Shown: in pieces, positions 34,150 through 42,296 of the stretch | Position numbering within the stretch: the first letter of the stretch is position 1 | How the letters are laid out: every line of letters begins with the position of its first letter | Assembly: GCF_000196855.1 (NCBI RefSeq) | Contig: NC_014319.1 | Coordinates: 372,001 to 436,000 of the forward strand | Length of the DNA: 64,000 nt | From: Leuconostoc gasicomitatum LMG 18811 | GTDB taxonomy: Bacteria; Bacillota; Bacilli; Lactobacillales; Lactobacillaceae | Reading direction: 5' to 3' | Translations under genes and position numbers: made by a program | Notes under the pieces: generated by a model | Seen by the model: the letters and a program-made list of their open reading frames with translations, nothing else | What the model was told of the DNA's origin: nothing | The model's database searches: none

Positions 34150-35187
34150 ATGACCATTTTAAATTTAAACGATACAGAAAAAGTTAACGCATATCAAAGT
34201 TTCGTACGTGAAGATCCACGTGGTCAAGTAACTCAAGACCCCTTGTGGGGAGAATTAAAAGCTAATTGGGGGCATGTCTATGTTTATCATGAAACAGATG
34301 GGCAAATAGATGCCGTCTTAACTGTGCTAACTGTTGAGGCTGTTCCAGGCAAACTATTGGGATACGCAGGTCGAGGCCCCATTGGAGACGTGACAAATAT
34401 TGCGCTCATAAAATCGTTGCTTGAAGAAGCACTTGCGGCATTACCAGAAAATGTATTTTTAATCCGTTTAGATCCTGAAGTAGCGTACAGTGACATATTG
34501 AATGATGCTTACCAAGCAGCTGGATTTGTGACACGTAATCGCGATATTAAAAATATGCATGGTAATATACAACCTCGGAAAAATGTTGTTTTGTACTATG
34601 ATGGTCGCGGAGAGGGTGCTGTACCAATTACCAATGATACTGAATTAATGACGCATTTTAAAAGAGACTATCGTAATCAAATCCGTCGTGCTGCAAAAGA
34701 TGGCGTCACGGTGACGAGTGGTGATACACAAGATGATGTACGCGCATTTTTTGATACGTATGTGATGATGGCTGCTGCACAAAATATTACGCATAGACCA
34801 ATAGATTACTTTCTACATATGCAAAAATTGTGGCAAAATACAGGATTGTTTAAAGTATTTTTAGCACATTTTGAAGGTCAAGTCATTGCTAGTGGTATTG
34901 GTTTTAGTTATGGAGATGAAATTTGGTATATGTATGCTGGATCTAATCGACAATACGCAAAACACTATGGCCCTTATGCGGTACAATGGGAAATGTTGAA
35001 GTGGGGATTATCACTTGGCAAAGTTGAATATGACTTTGGTGGGGTTGGTGATTTTGTACCCGAAGATGGTCTTTATAAATTCAAACATGGTTTTGCGTAT
35101 CATGACCCACACGCTGAATATATTGGTGAATTAGACTGGGTAGTTGATGAAATGGGCTATCAAGAGTATCTCAAGCAATTTGATTAA
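34150..35187 (+). CDS. femX: FemX-type peptidyltransferase (FemABX family)
   Basis: FemX uses aminoacyl-tRNA to add the first residue of the peptidoglycan interpeptide bridge to the stem lysine. The 345-residue protein follows Weissella viridescens FemX along its length: LNLNDTEKVNAYQSFVRE, GQVTQDPLWGELK, LIRLDPEVAYSDIL, GFVTRNR, ITHRPIDYF, and DEIWYMYAGSNRQY. The Weissella enzyme attaches L-Ala; Leuconostoc bridges contain Ala or Ser, so the amino acid here is not certain. It starts five bases after rex, an unusual pairing. Confidence 0.9.
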   Translation: MTILNLNDTEKVNAYQSFVREDPRGQVTQDPLWGELKANWGHVYVYHETDGQIDAVLTVLTVEAVPGKLLGYAGRGPIGDVTNIALIKSLLEEALAALPENVFLIRLDPEVAYSDILNDAYQAAGFVTRNRDIKNMHGNIQPRKNVVLYYDGRGEGAVPITNDTELMTHFKRDYRNQIRRAAKDGVTVTSGDTQDDVRAFFDTYVMMAAAQNITHRPIDYFLHMQKLWQNTGLFKVFLAHFEGQVIASGIGFSYGDEIWYMYAGSNRQYAKHYGPYAVQWEMLKWGLSLGKVEYDFGGVGDFVPEDGLYKFKHGFAYHDPHAEYIGELDWVVDEMGYQEYLKQFD

Positions 35188-35189
35188 GT

Positions 35190-35215
35190 CTGTCAGCAGT
35201 TGACGGCTTTTTTTT
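35190..35215 (+). terminator. Intrinsic terminator after femX
   Basis: A short stem (CTGTCA with TGACGG, one G-T pair) around GCAGT is followed by nine or more T residues. Confidence 0.6.
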
Positions 35216-35255
35216 ATGGCATATGATATAATTAATAGATTATATTGGAGCAGTT

Positions 35256-35684
35256 ATGTTGAATTTAAAAAATATTTTTATTAAGTATCAGTCGTTTTTG
35301 TTATACGTTATATTTGGTGTATTAACAACAATTGTTAATATCATTGTTTTCTTTATATTATACAATATGCTCCATACTGGTCATAATATAGCCTATGTTG
35401 TTGCTTGGTTTTGGGCAGTTTTATTTGCTTATCTCACAAATCGAGTCTGGGTATTTCATTCGACAAGTACGACGACCGCAAGCATTATAAAAGAAGTTTG
35501 GCAGTTTTATTTAGCGCGTGTTTTGACGGGGATTATTGGTTATTTTATATTGACATTTGGCGTAGATTTGCTGCGTCAAGATGCAAATATTTGGAACATT
35601 ATTCAAAATATATTTGTAATTGTTTCTAACTTTGTATTGAGTAAATTAATTATTTTTAAAAAGGACAATGAACATGACAATTAA
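35256..35684 (+). CDS. GtrA-like membrane protein
   Basis: A 142-residue protein with four predicted membrane helices, of the GtrA family that helps flip or transfer undecaprenyl-linked sugars for surface glycans. The family pattern appears in YVIFGVLTTIVNIIVFF near residue 17, AYLTNRVWVFHS in the middle and NFVLSKLIIFKK at the end. GGAG lies before the ATG. No glycosyltransferase is adjacent; the next gene, a HAD phosphatase, overlaps its 3' end by 11 bases. Confidence 0.87.
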   Translation: MLNLKNIFIKYQSFLLYVIFGVLTTIVNIIVFFILYNMLHTGHNIAYVVAWFWAVLFAYLTNRVWVFHSTSTTTASIIKEVWQFYLARVLTGIIGYFILTFGVDLLRQDANIWNIIQNIFVIVSNFVLSKLIIFKKDNEHDN

Positions 35685-36492
35685 AATGATTGCATCTGAT
35701 ATGGATGGCACGTTTTTGACAGCCAATGATACATACAGTCAGGGGCGGTTTGAACGCATATTGGATAACTTAAAGGCACGTGATATGAGATTTATTGCTG
35801 CGTCAGGACGTCAAGTTAAAAATTTACAAGAACTTTTTGAACCAACAATTTCGAAGGGCTATGAAATTGATTATGTTGGATCAAATGGTGCGATGGTTGC
35901 AACGCATGAAGAACAACTTTATTCAGTACATTTGTCGCCAGAACAACTGCATAAAGTCATTGATTGGAACGCTAAAAATCCAGATTCGGCCGAAAATATT
36001 ATTATTATGACTGGTGATAAGGCAACCTATGTCTCAAATCATGCTACCGGACCTGTCGCAAAAATGGTATTTCAATTTTATCCAAATGTGAAACAAGTTG
36101 AAAAACTGATGACAGTTGATGATCATATTTTGGAAATCACCTTTGTATGGCCAAATGATGAAGTACAACAACATGTGTCAGAATTACGAGAGATATTTGG
36201 TGACGAGTTACATGCTACTGGTTCTGGTTTTGGCTCAGTTGATGTTTTAGGTAAAGGTGTTGATAAAGCTGCTGGTCTACAAGTATTGCAAGATTATTAT
36301 AATGTGCTTGATCGTGAGGTCATGACTTTTGGTGATAACGGAAATGACCTAGAAATGCTACAGAAGTATGAGCATGGGTATGTTATGCCCAATGCAGACA
36401 ACTTTATGCTTGAAGTGATACAAAAAAAAGCCCTTAACACGAACGTCAACGATGGCGTGTTAGAGACAATTGAAAACTATTTGAGTATTTGA
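35674..36492 (+). CDS. HAD-superfamily phosphatase (Cof-type)
   Basis: A 272-residue cytoplasmic sugar-phosphate or nucleotide phosphatase of the Cof/IIB subfamily. Catalytic motifs are SDMDGTFL (Asp nucleophile), SGRQ, a central cap domain, and FGDNGNDLEML (motif IV). AAGGA at 35660-35664 favours the ATG at 35674 over 35668. Its substrate is not readable. Confidence 0.9.
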   Translation: MTIKMIASDMDGTFLTANDTYSQGRFERILDNLKARDMRFIAASGRQVKNLQELFEPTISKGYEIDYVGSNGAMVATHEEQLYSVHLSPEQLHKVIDWNAKNPDSAENIIIMTGDKATYVSNHATGPVAKMVFQFYPNVKQVEKLMTVDDHILEITFVWPNDEVQQHVSELREIFGDELHATGSGFGSVDVLGKGVDKAAGLQVLQDYYNVLDREVMTFGDNGNDLEMLQKYEHGYVMPNADNFMLEVIQKKALNTNVNDGVLETIENYLSI

Positions 36493-36513
36493 AAGCGCAC
36501 AAGCGTTTTTTTT
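36492..36513. terminator. Terminator between the HAD and FUSC genes
   Basis: AAAGCGC with GCGTTTT around ACAA (one G-T pair), then a T run; short, but placed between converging genes. Confidence 0.6.
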
Positions 36514-36994
36514 ATCGTTTTGGTTTTGGAGATGCAAATCGATTAACACCAATTGATACAAGGACACCAATAAATGTATCAATGATACGATCAATCACAT
36601 AAAGTACAGTGGCACCTGCCGGAATATTTAGTGAAATCATTAGCAGAGCTGCAAGTGCACCAATGACACCACTATTGAAATTAAAGCCATCCAAAAAGAC
36701 AATTGCAATAATAACAAGTAATGGCAGAAAAATCATTGATACCCACGTTGCATTATGTGTTTGTGCGTGTACTAAGAAATAAATTAAGGCGAGTAAACCA
36801 CCAACTGTATTTGAAACCAGACGAATTTTTGCAAAACTCAGTGTTTTGTCCCAACTTTCACGTAACGCAAAGACAGATGCCAATGCAGCAATAAAAGGGG
36901 GCCGATGGAAAAAATAAAAAGCCGTGATAATAATCATAACGGCCAACGCTGTTTTTAAAGTACGTAGTCCTATTCGAAATCGACCAAACTGCAT
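36512..36994 (-). CDS. FUSC-family (aromatic acid exporter-like) membrane protein
   Basis: A 160-residue integral membrane protein with about four helices, matching the N-terminal half of the FUSC/ArAE family (GLRTLKTALAVMI start, LASVFALRESWDKTL, RLVSNTVGGLLAL). Full exporters are longer and have a soluble domain; short forms like this are frequent in lactic acid bacteria and have no defined substrate. GGAGG fits the ATG at 36994 on the minus strand; an ATG at 37006 would overlap that ribosome site. Confidence 0.8.
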   Translation of the reverse strand: MQFGRFRIGLRTLKTALAVMIIITAFYFFHRPPFIAALASVFALRESWDKTLSFAKIRLVSNTVGGLLALIYFLVHAQTHNATWVSMIFLPLLVIIAIVFLDGFNFNSGVIGALAALLMISLNIPAGATVLYVIDRIIDTFIGVLVSIGVNRFASPKPKR

Positions 36995-37068
36995 AACTAC
37001 CTCCACTAATATTCTTGTTATTTTAGCATAAAAAAATGGTAAAATCTATGTATCATAATGGAAAGGAA

Positions 37069-37108
37069 TTGTGACAGTCGCTATGTTCATTAGTATAACT
37101 TGTCACAA
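37069..37108 (+). repeat. Inverted repeat upstream of the nitroreductase gene
   Basis: TTGTGACA at 37069-37076 and TGTCACAA at 37101-37108, perfect arms 24 bases apart. It may be an operator or an RNA hairpin within the leader. Confidence 0.55.
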
Positions 37109-37118
37109 ATTAAAATAA
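37071..37118 (+). CDS. Possible 15-codon leader ORF coupled to the nitroreductase gene
   Basis: A GTG at 37071 after GAAAGGAA opens a reading frame of 15 residues (MTVAMFISITCHKLK) whose TAA overlaps the nitroreductase ATG as TAATG. The main ORF has no ribosome site of its own. The spacing between the putative Shine-Dalgarno and the GTG is short, so this is a suggestion. Confidence 0.35.
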   Translation: MTVAMFISITCHKLK

Positions 37119-37858
37119 TGTCAAATATAACAATAGATTTACTCAATAATCATAAGTCAATTCGCGCATTCACAGATCAACCAGTGTCTGATGAAATAGT
37201 TAAAACAATTTTGACAGCAGCGAGTGCAGGACCAAATATTAATAATTATCAACCCGTAACATTTGTTGAAATTACAGATCAAGCGCTAAAAGCTGAGATA
37301 ACTACCCAAGTTGGTATGGCATACATTGAAAGTGCTATGCGTTATTTTGTCGTGACAGTAGATTTTAATAAAGATTTGATTGGTTTGACACCAGAGATAC
37401 GCAAACAGGCTGAAGAGGTGTTGTCAAGTTATGCTATGCTTGAAGGCGGTATTATTTCTGCCGGGATCGCACTTGGTCGTGCACAAGTTGCAGCGGAATC
37501 ACTCGGACTAGGTAGTGTGACAATGGCTGGTGCCTTACGTGCTTTTGAACTGTACGAAGAAAAGTTGCAATTACCAAAATTAGTTAAAGCCGTCATGGGA
37601 TTTTCGATTGGTTATCCGGCACAGGAGCCAGGGATCAAACCTAAACTACCACTAGCTGGTACGTGGATGAAAAGTCAATACAGTCAGAAACAAATGGTAG
37701 ATGCTGTTACGATTTATGATAAGACGATGATAAAATATTACGCAGCTCGTGGTATAGATAGTTCTTGGACACAAAATAATGCTAAAATGTTGACACGTAA
37801 GCAAGATTTTTCACAACTTGGAAAATATCCTAAGCGTAAAGGATTCACATTAAATTAA
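37118..37858 (+). CDS. NADPH-dependent FMN oxidoreductase, nitroreductase family
   Basis: A 246-residue flavoprotein of the NfsA/FRP type that reduces nitroaromatics, quinones or flavins with NAD(P)H. Signatures are HKSIRAFTDQPVSDE at the N-terminus (FMN phosphate contacts) and VKAVMGFSIGYPAQEPGIKPKLP in the C-terminal half. The ATG at 37118 overlaps the stop of a small leader frame. The opposite-strand phage-like switch follows after a shared terminator. Confidence 0.9.
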   Translation: MSNITIDLLNNHKSIRAFTDQPVSDEIVKTILTAASAGPNINNYQPVTFVEITDQALKAEITTQVGMAYIESAMRYFVVTVDFNKDLIGLTPEIRKQAEEVLSSYAMLEGGIISAGIALGRAQVAAESLGLGSVTMAGALRAFELYEEKLQLPKLVKAVMGFSIGYPAQEPGIKPKLPLAGTWMKSQYSQKQMVDAVTIYDKTMIKYYAARGIDSSWTQNNAKMLTRKQDFSQLGKYPKRKGFTLN

Positions 37859-37893
37859 AAATAGTGTATGACAATTTGTCATACACTATTTTT
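37857..37893. terminator. Bidirectional terminator between nitroreductase and immA
   Basis: A perfect 17-pair stem (37857-37873 with 37877-37893) with A residues at one end and T residues at the other, serving converging genes. It overlaps the last bases of both reading frames. Confidence 0.9.
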
Positions 37894-38313
37894 AATTGGG
37901 TTTAATATTTTTTCAACTAAGTGCGTTAATGGCCCCAGTCCAAATGTTGAAATAAATTGAAAGCGATAGTTCCAGCGTAGTTTACCTGAAGCTATTTCTG
38001 AAAAATAAAAATTAATTAATAATTGAATGCCATCAATATTTGCTTGTTTTTCAATATCATTTTTTGTCAGTAAGCTTAAATTATAATTCTCAGATGATGT
38101 TGTGCATAAAAGGTGGGCAAGTTCGTGAGCAATACGAAATTCATAGCTAAAGTTAGATTGATAATTATTGTTAATGATAATAGCTTTTTTTTGTATATTC
38201 ACGACGTCCGGATCGTATGTTGTGCCAGAAAGATGAATAATTGTAATATGGTTTAAATCTATAATATTTTCTAAATATTCACGACTAGCATTACTTTTAA
38301 AATCATATGACAT
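37879..38313 (-). CDS. immA: ImmA/IrrE family metallopeptidase
   Basis: A 144-residue protein with the zinc-protease motif HELAH in FRIAHELAHLLC. In ICEBs1 and many prophages the ImmA protease cleaves its partner repressor ImmR and so induces the element. The adjacent repressor gene lies two bases upstream on the same strand, which fits exactly. No integrase or structural phage genes are present, so this looks like a domesticated or remnant switch. Confidence 0.85.
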   Translation of the reverse strand: MSYDFKSNASREYLENIIDLNHITIIHLSGTTYDPDVVNIQKKAIIINNNYQSNFSYEFRIAHELAHLLCTTSSENYNLSLLTKNDIEKQANIDGIQLLINFYFSEIASGKLRWNYRFQFISTFGLGPLTHLVEKILNPIKNSV

Positions 38314-38315
38314 GG

Positions 38316-38696
38316 TTAATCATTTTTTGCGTCAGGCAGTGTCTTTAAAACTGAAAGTATAGCCTGTCGGTATTTCGGAGAAAGATCTTTACCCTCAAAT
38401 GATAAAAGAATATCAGTATTTTCTAGTTGTTCGCCAAGATCAATATGTGCTGATGGTGTTTCGGCAGATTTATTTTTTGTAATGCCAGCTAAATTTAAAA
38501 TATCATCATTTGAAATTCGAAGGCCACTTGCAATTTTGTATAGCGTTTCTACCTTTGGAATGTTTTTATTACCATTTTCTATTTGTGATAAATAAGCAGG
38601 AGAAATATGACCTTGCATAGCGGTTTGACGCACTGTAAAACCTTTTATTTCACGTATTTTTTTAAGTTGCGAACCAAACGTTTCTTTAGTTACCAT
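38316..38696 (-). CDS. immR: XRE-family repressor, ImmR-like
   Basis: A 126-residue repressor with an N-terminal helix-turn-helix (VRQTAMQGHISPAYLSQIENGNK) and a C-terminal region likely to dimerise and to be cut by the neighbouring ImmA protease. It is transcribed divergently from a small Cro-like gene, across a 150-base region with two back-to-back promoters. ImmR of ICEBs1 is the model; sequence identity was not tested. Confidence 0.85.
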   Translation of the reverse strand: MVTKETFGSQLKKIREIKGFTVRQTAMQGHISPAYLSQIENGNKNIPKVETLYKIASGLRISNDDILNLAGITKNKSAETPSAHIDLGEQLENTDILLSFEGKDLSPKYRQAILSVLKTLPDAKND

Positions 38697-38723
38697 AATT
38701 TCATAAGTATCCTAATCGTATTA

Positions 38724-38811
38724 TTGTATACAATTATAAAGGAAACATAATACAAATGTAAAACAAACACTAGGAAAAGTGTTTGACAATGTGATACACA
38801 ATTTGTATAAT
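38724..38811. promoter_or_regulatory. Divergent promoter and operator region of the ImmR/Cro-like switch
   Basis: Rightward: a perfect consensus TTGACA at 38783-38788, 17 bases, TATAAT at 38806-38811. Leftward (minus strand): TTTACA at 38762-38757, 18 bases, TATAAT at 38738-38733. TTGTATACAA (38724-38733) is a palindrome, and its half TTGTAT recurs at 38803-38808 and inverted at 38749-38754, so these are candidate operator half-sites. Confidence 0.72.
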
Positions 38812-38846
38812 AACAGTATCATAATAATTTTAAGAGGGTAAAGTAT

Positions 38847-39059
38847 ATGGCATTCACACTTAAGTTTCGTGATCCAGTCAATGTTAAAGGAAAAATTGCC
38901 ATGAAAGGTGAAAGTGTAGCAGGATTTGCACGACGAATTGAAGTAAACTATTCACTAATGATTGAGTATCTCAATTGTAAAAAATATCCATCGCCACCTA
39001 CAGCTAAAAAAATAGCCGAAGGTTTAGGATGTGAAATTGAAGACATTTTTTTCATTTGA
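38847..39059 (+). CDS. Small HTH protein, Cro-like
   Basis: A 70-residue XRE-type DNA-binding protein. The helix-turn-helix core is GESVAGFARRIEVNYSLMIEYLN, followed by KKIAEGLGCEIEDIFF, the typical end of this class. AGAGGG lies before the ATG. It faces the repressor gene, with the arrangement of a cI/cro switch. It is the only gene in its transcript before the adhesin. Confidence 0.82.
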   Translation: MAFTLKFRDPVNVKGKIAMKGESVAGFARRIEVNYSLMIEYLNCKKYPSPPTAKKIAEGLGCEIEDIFFI

Positions 39060-39130
39060 ACGTTTACTAATGTGATATATACTATTGTAATTAATATTAT
39101 TATTGTGTTATAGTTGTACTTTAATTGTCA

Positions 39131-39162
39131 AACGTCTGCTAGGATTGTTGAAAGCAGATGTT
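39131..39162 (+). repeat. Hairpin upstream of the adhesin gene
   Basis: AACGTCTGCT at 39131-39140 pairs with AGCAGATGTT at 39153-39162 (one G-T pair). A few T residues follow after five bases, so it may be a weak terminator of the Cro-like gene or a 5' leader element. Confidence 0.5.
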
Positions 39163-39193
39163 AAGAATTTTTGTTAGGGGTAGGGGACACTAA

Positions 39194-42142
39194 ATGGAAA
39201 AATCAAAAAAGCACTATAAGTTATACAAATCGGGGAAACTATGGATTACAGCTGCTATAGCAGTCGGTATGTTTAGCGTGACTTCTGTGACAGCACAGGC
39301 AAGTAGCAGTGCCAACGCAATGACTGCTGGTCAACCAACACAACGGGTAGTGCCAACACAGCAAGTAGATACAAAATCGCAACTTATTGATAACAAGCCG
39401 GCTGAAAATGTTAACACGAGTGATCAATCAGTTGATGATACTAAGTTAAATCAATCAGTTGATGAGGCTAAAAAAGCAAATGTAGCAGTTACCGAGGATA
39501 ATAAGGCAGCAAAAACAACAGAAATCCAAGGAACTGAATCTGCTGACGCTAGTGCACAAGTGACTGCAGCACAAGCATCAGATAAAGCTGATTATGCACA
39601 ACAAATTACTGATCTGAATGTAGCTAAGGAAAAAGAAGTTGCGTACGAAAAGGCCGTAAATACTGGTAAGAAGGACAATATTGATGGGAAAACACAAATT
39701 GCAACTTCTAGTAATACTCAGGCGCTGAAGTTAGATAAAAGTAAACCAGTTGATGAGAGCACCCCTACTGGGAATATCCAGCCAACCAATGTCTATTCTG
39801 GTTCAGATGAAAAAGCTTCACCTAATATGGCTAGTAGTACTAAGGTATGGGAATACTCCGGTAACCAAGTGATCGGTGCTACGATTACCAAAAATTGGGC
39901 GAAAGCTGGGACAATTGCTATTAGAGATTCGAGTGGCCAAATTGTAGAAAAATCAGTTGATTTGAATGAAACATTTCATGATTTTCAAGTTCAAAACGGG
40001 AACTGGTCAGATACATCTGATTATCATGATCAAGGGATTCCCAAAGTAACTATCAGTAGTAATGCAGTTGATAATGTTGAAATGTGGAATGTCAATTGGC
40101 AAACAACATTTTGGTTTACTTATAGTGGGACAAAGCAAATCGTCCCTATTTCCAAATTGACGGGTAGCAATGACGATCCTAAATTTTATTTTTTGAGTGC
40201 TTCTATAAGTGGTTCATTATATACTGGAGCGAAAAATCCAACACAATGGGAAGACGGTAACTGGCAACCTAATGAGCGTGAATATGTTCAGACAAATGAT
40301 GCTAGTACGGTAGTTATTCAACCAAATTCTACAGTCGGGTTGGAGACGTTGGCTCAAAATGGTGTGGTGACAAATCTGCCTCATGGCATGGGATATACAC
40401 AAACTGGTGCAGTATATCCAAAGACTGATGATGATGATCCCGATGTCTACGCATTACAAGAAGGCGTATCATTTGCGGACTTTAATACTGATAAACCGAC
40501 ACTCTATTTGGGTGCTGTACCAATTGAGAAAAGTGCACGTTGGTGGCACAGTAACCATAATATGAATTCGGATGAACTAGCCTTTGTTCAAAAACCAAAA
40601 GCGACATACCATAAAGCTAAGATTTCTCATACACAAGTACCAATAGTCACAATAAATGAAAAAATTAATTATGTAGACGAGTTTGAGAATCCTATTCATA
40701 CTGTTTACGATACGAATAACGCAACGAATAAAAAATTTGTTACGATAACAAGAACAACAGCTGATGGCAACCAATATCAGGAGATGTGGGTTGCAACTGG
40801 TGAAGTAGCTAATCCTAATATCGTTAGAACAACGACTAAAGACGTTAATACTGGAAAAGATGTCATTGATGAGGTAATAACAAATACTGGTTGGACAATT
40901 GCTGATGCAGGTGTGTTTCCTGCAGTTAGAAATCCAATAATTACAGGTTACCACGTTATAAAAACGACAGATGCTGCTCAAGATTTAAATGAGACGACAA
41001 ATCAAACAGTAACAAATACCGAGCCCAATCAATTACGTGAAATCACAGTTATTTATGTTCATAATAACGAAAAAGCAATAGTATCGTATATCGATGATAA
41101 TACTGGTAAAACATTAGAAACAAAAGAATTAATTGGTAAATATGGTACGACAGATCAATATCGTACAGCAGGCACGATTAAAAACTATGAAGATAAAGGC
41201 TATGTTTTAAACACTGATAATCCTACAGCTGCAGATAATTATCCTCGAGATGGTATTACATATGATCAGGATGGTGTGATTCAAAGTTTTGAGGTTCACT
41301 TAAAGCATACGAGTGAAACGATCAGCCCAAGTCATCCAAAGACACCAGGGGACGCGATTAATCCGAACGATCCAGCGAGTCCAAGTTGGCCAAAGGAAAC
41401 AGGTGACGTTGAACGCGCCGGCAGTCAAACGGTGAGTTATAGTGGGGCCGGTGACAAGACACCGGGCGCAGTGGTGACCACAGACGCGCATGCGTTCCAA
41501 CGCGAAGTGACGGTCGATAAAGTGACTGGCGCAGTGACGCAGACGAGTGATTGGACAACGCAGACCTTTAAGAGCGTTTTGACACCAACGGTTGAAGGCT
41601 ATCATGCGGATAAGGGCGTCGCCGGTGGGTTAACAGCAACCGTCGACCAGCCAGATGTGAAGGAAGCGGTGGTTTATACAGCGAATGGGAAGCTCGTGCC
41701 AGTCGATCAAGATGGGCAAGAGATTCCAGGCGCAGACCAACCCATCTATCCAACCGATCCAACGGATCCAACCAAGGTGGTACCAAATGAAGCGGTACCA
41801 GGCGTTGAAAACTACACCCCAGATGCGACCACACCGGTAACGCCAAGTGATCCGAGTGCAGATACGACAGTACCGTATCACAAGAATGGTCAAATCACGG
41901 TTACTGATAACACTAAGAACAATAATGATGTTAAACCGAACAACAAACACACTATAAACAAATCGTCTACTGTTAATCAGCAGACAAAAACGTCGAATAA
42001 AGCAAGAAATGATGAACATACAGGTAATGTCTCGTTACCAAAAACAGCAGTCGCAGAACACTCTAACAATGGTGTTCTAGGAATGATGAGTTTGGGACTT
42101 ATTGGTATGATGTCGGTAATTGTTAAAAAGCGTCGTAAATAA
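39194..42142 (+). CDS. Cell-wall-anchored MucBP adhesin with KxYKxGKxW signal
   Basis: A 982-residue surface protein. Order: KxYKxGKxW signal peptide (HYKLYKSGKLW near residue 7), low-complexity Ser/Thr/Ala/Lys region to about 190, a globular N-terminal domain to about 500, MucBP-like repeats (KAIVSYIDDNTGKTLETKELIG and neighbours, about 610-700), then a Mub B2-like unit (QTVSYSGAGDKTPG to DVKEAVVYT) and a Pro/Thr/Asp-rich stalk, and a C-terminal anchor with LPKTA at 948-952, membrane helix and KKRRK. The motif is LPxTA instead of LPxTG. Bases of about 41330-41890 are far more GC-rich than the rest, pointing to acquired sequence. It probably binds mucus or other matrices. Confidence 0.9.
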   Translation: MEKSKKHYKLYKSGKLWITAAIAVGMFSVTSVTAQASSSANAMTAGQPTQRVVPTQQVDTKSQLIDNKPAENVNTSDQSVDDTKLNQSVDEAKKANVAVTEDNKAAKTTEIQGTESADASAQVTAAQASDKADYAQQITDLNVAKEKEVAYEKAVNTGKKDNIDGKTQIATSSNTQALKLDKSKPVDESTPTGNIQPTNVYSGSDEKASPNMASSTKVWEYSGNQVIGATITKNWAKAGTIAIRDSSGQIVEKSVDLNETFHDFQVQNGNWSDTSDYHDQGIPKVTISSNAVDNVEMWNVNWQTTFWFTYSGTKQIVPISKLTGSNDDPKFYFLSASISGSLYTGAKNPTQWEDGNWQPNEREYVQTNDASTVVIQPNSTVGLETLAQNGVVTNLPHGMGYTQTGAVYPKTDDDDPDVYALQEGVSFADFNTDKPTLYLGAVPIEKSARWWHSNHNMNSDELAFVQKPKATYHKAKISHTQVPIVTINEKINYVDEFENPIHTVYDTNNATNKKFVTITRTTADGNQYQEMWVATGEVANPNIVRTTTKDVNTGKDVIDEVITNTGWTIADAGVFPAVRNPIITGYHVIKTTDAAQDLNETTNQTVTNTEPNQLREITVIYVHNNEKAIVSYIDDNTGKTLETKELIGKYGTTDQYRTAGTIKNYEDKGYVLNTDNPTAADNYPRDGITYDQDGVIQSFEVHLKHTSETISPSHPKTPGDAINPNDPASPSWPKETGDVERAGSQTVSYSGAGDKTPGAVVTTDAHAFQREVTVDKVTGAVTQTSDWTTQTFKSVLTPTVEGYHADKGVAGGLTATVDQPDVKEAVVYTANGKLVPVDQDGQEIPGADQPIYPTDPTDPTKVVPNEAVPGVENYTPDATTPVTPSDPSADTTVPYHKNGQITVTDNTKNNNDVKPNNKHTINKSSTVNQQTKTSNKARNDEHTGNVSLPKTAVAEHSNNGVLGMMSLGLIGMMSVIVKKRRK

Positions 42143-42156
42143 TATAATGAATAATG

Positions 42157-42208
42157 AAAAAGATTGTTTTTTAAATGGGTCAATATTTGAAAACAGTCTT
42201 TTTTATAT
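42157..42208 (+). terminator. Terminator after the adhesin gene
   Basis: AAAAGATTGTTTT pairs with AAAACAGTCTTTT (one G-T pair) around a loop of about 20 bases, then T residues. Confidence 0.7.
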
Positions 42209-42215
42209 GTTAAAA

Positions 42216-42229
42216 TGAAAGCGCATACA
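42216..42229 (+). promoter_or_regulatory. cre-like site upstream of manA
   Basis: TGAAAGCGCATACA matches the cre consensus TGWAANCGNTNWCA at 13 of 14 positions; the departure is the A at the consensus T after the N. Confidence 0.55.
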
Positions 42230-42296
42230 ATTTTAATAACATATTATGTCAGCATATGTAGCAAATAAGCTATTATATGAAAAGGAGAATTAGACA

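Noticed and set aside
41300-42019. Several long reading frames on the minus strand within the adhesin gene
   Set aside because: They occur where the plus-strand gene has skewed codons in the high-GC block; the plus strand has signal peptide, repeats and anchor, so the others are shadows.
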